From Sitta carolinensis (taxonomy: Eukaryota; Chordata; Aves; Passeriformes; Sittidae), in NCBI GenBank assembly GCA_032173965.1, contig CM063283.1:38561743-38625742 (forward strand): a stretch of 64,000 nucleotides of DNA, in the 5' to 3' direction. This document shows positions 63,320-64,000 of this stretch, one piece after another. Both the position numbers and the translations under genes were made by a program. Each line of letters starts with the position of its first letter. Within the stretch, counting starts at the first letter, position 1. The notes beneath the pieces are model-generated. The model had not been told where the DNA came from. It saw only the letters and a list, made by a program, of their open reading frames with translations, and did no database searches.

Positions 63320-63980
63320 ATTGCCAGGGGGTGGGAGGCTGGACATGGGATGGAAATGTGTACTTGCAGGCCAGAAAGTCAATTGAACCTTGGACTGTGG
63401 CAGTGTGGCCAGCAGGGCTAGGGAGGAGATTCTGCCCCTCTGCTCTGCTCTGCTCTGGTGAGACCCCCACCTGCAGTGCTTCATCCAGCTCTCTCTGGGG
63501 TACCAGCACAGGAAGGACATGGACTTGTTTGAGAGAGTCAAGAGGAGGGACACCAAGTTCTTGAGACAGATGTAACACCTCCTATCAGGAAAGGTTAAAA
63601 TAATTGGAATTTTTGAGCCTGGAGAAGAGAAGGCTTGGGGGTGACCTAATTGTGGCCTTCCAACAACTGAAGGGAAACTATAAGAAAGATATAGAGGAAT
63701 TTTTTAGAAGGGCAAGAAGCTATAGGACAAGGGAAAATGGATTTAAACTGTTAGAGAGTAAGTTTAGAATAAGTATTAGGGAATAACTTTTTACTGTGAG
63801 GATGGTGAAGCACTGGAACAGGTTGCAAAGAGAAGTTGTGGTTGCCCCATCCCTGGAGGTGTTCAAGGCCAGGCTGGATGCAACCCAATCCAGTGGGTGA
63901 CATCCCTGCCCGTAATAAGGGGATTGGAACAAGGTGATCTTCAAGGTGCCTTCCAACCCGTACCATTCTGTAAATCCATG
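63320..63980 (+). mobile_element. CR1 LINE, 5'-truncated, 3' end intact
   Basis: This is the clearest CR1 in the window. It contains, in order: GATTGCCAGGGGGTGGGAGG, GTGGCCAGCAGGGCTAGGGA, GACCCCCACCTGCAGTGCTT, AGCACAGGAAGGACATGGAC, GAGCCTGGAGAAGAGAAGG, TAATTGTGGCCTTCC, TTTTTACTGTGAGGATGGTGA, shortened, AGCACTGGAACAGGTTGC, CCCATCCCTGGAGGTGTTC and TGATCTTCAAGGTGCCTTCC. It ends in a degenerate tail CCATTCTGTAAATCCATG. The CTCTG motif is repeated at 63436-63457. Only the 3' end of the reverse-transcriptase region and the UTR remain, so it cannot move by itself. Seven short frames on both strands fall within it and are not genes. Confidence 0.95.
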
Positions 63981-64000
63981 GTAATATTACATTTAATCAT

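Overview
The window looks like noncoding DNA from a bird, most likely a songbird (passerine). Three things point that way. The sequence is strongly A+T-rich throughout. Its recognisable dispersed repeats are CR1 LINE fragments with typical avian 3' ends, such as 'GGTGATCTTCAAGGTGCCTTCCAACCC' shortened to its key words, plus long terminal repeats (LTRs) of avian endogenous retroviruses. No Alu, L1 or other mammalian elements were recognised, and A-rich runs interrupted by CCC/AAC are frequent. The species assignment is inference; repeat families were recognised from memory without any search.

I found no convincing protein-coding gene. The open frames are short (at most about 128 codons), scattered on both strands, and the longest ones fall inside repeats: LTRs at 6.3-7.1, 34.3-34.9, 38.0-38.3 and 39.6-41.0 kb, and CR1 at 28.5-29.0 and 63.3-64.0 kb. 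The window is therefore an intergenic desert or part of a very long intron. Two short intervals (24476-24612 +, 36205-36388 -) have open frames bounded by AG and GT dinucleotides and are listed only as findings. No tRNA, rRNA, CRISPR or other RNA gene was seen.

Layout. 0-6.3 kb: A+T-rich unique sequence with two neat hairpins. 6.3-7.1 kb: a GC-rich plus-strand LTR. 8.3-8.75 kb: a minus-strand LTR remnant. 11.0-11.4 kb: an old minus-strand CR1 piece. 13.3-14.3 kb: a roughly 1-kb plus-strand LTR with an AATAAA signal. 16.8-17.3 kb: a minus-strand LTR with a possible scrap of internal sequence. 17.3-25.1 kb: unique. 25.16-25.4 kb: a small minus-strand LTR, followed by a 43-bp poly(A) run. 28.5-29.0 kb: a CR1 reverse-transcriptase 3' fragment. 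33.5 and 42.6 kb: two copies of an unnamed roughly 265-bp dispersed repeat. 34.3-34.9 kb: a minus-strand LTR. 38.0-38.3 kb: a short plus-strand LTR. 39.64-41.0 kb: the best-preserved element, a 1.36-kb solo LTR with a perfect 5-bp target-site duplication. 43.9 kb: a CR1 tail. 44-53.8 kb: unique with small tandem duplications. 53.9-54.2 kb: CR1 minus. 55.56-55.9 kb: a CR1 tail beside an LTR remnant of the same family as the one at 8.3 kb. 56.65-56.95 kb: a minus-strand LTR. 57-63.3 kb: unique. 63.3-63.98 kb: a well-preserved 5'-truncated CR1.

The main unexplained signal is the repeat pair at 33501-33761 and 42612-42883. It matches none of the families I recognise and ends abruptly at the same position in both copies. 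No previously undescribed multi-gene system is visible; the window is dominated by decayed retroelements and unique noncoding DNA.
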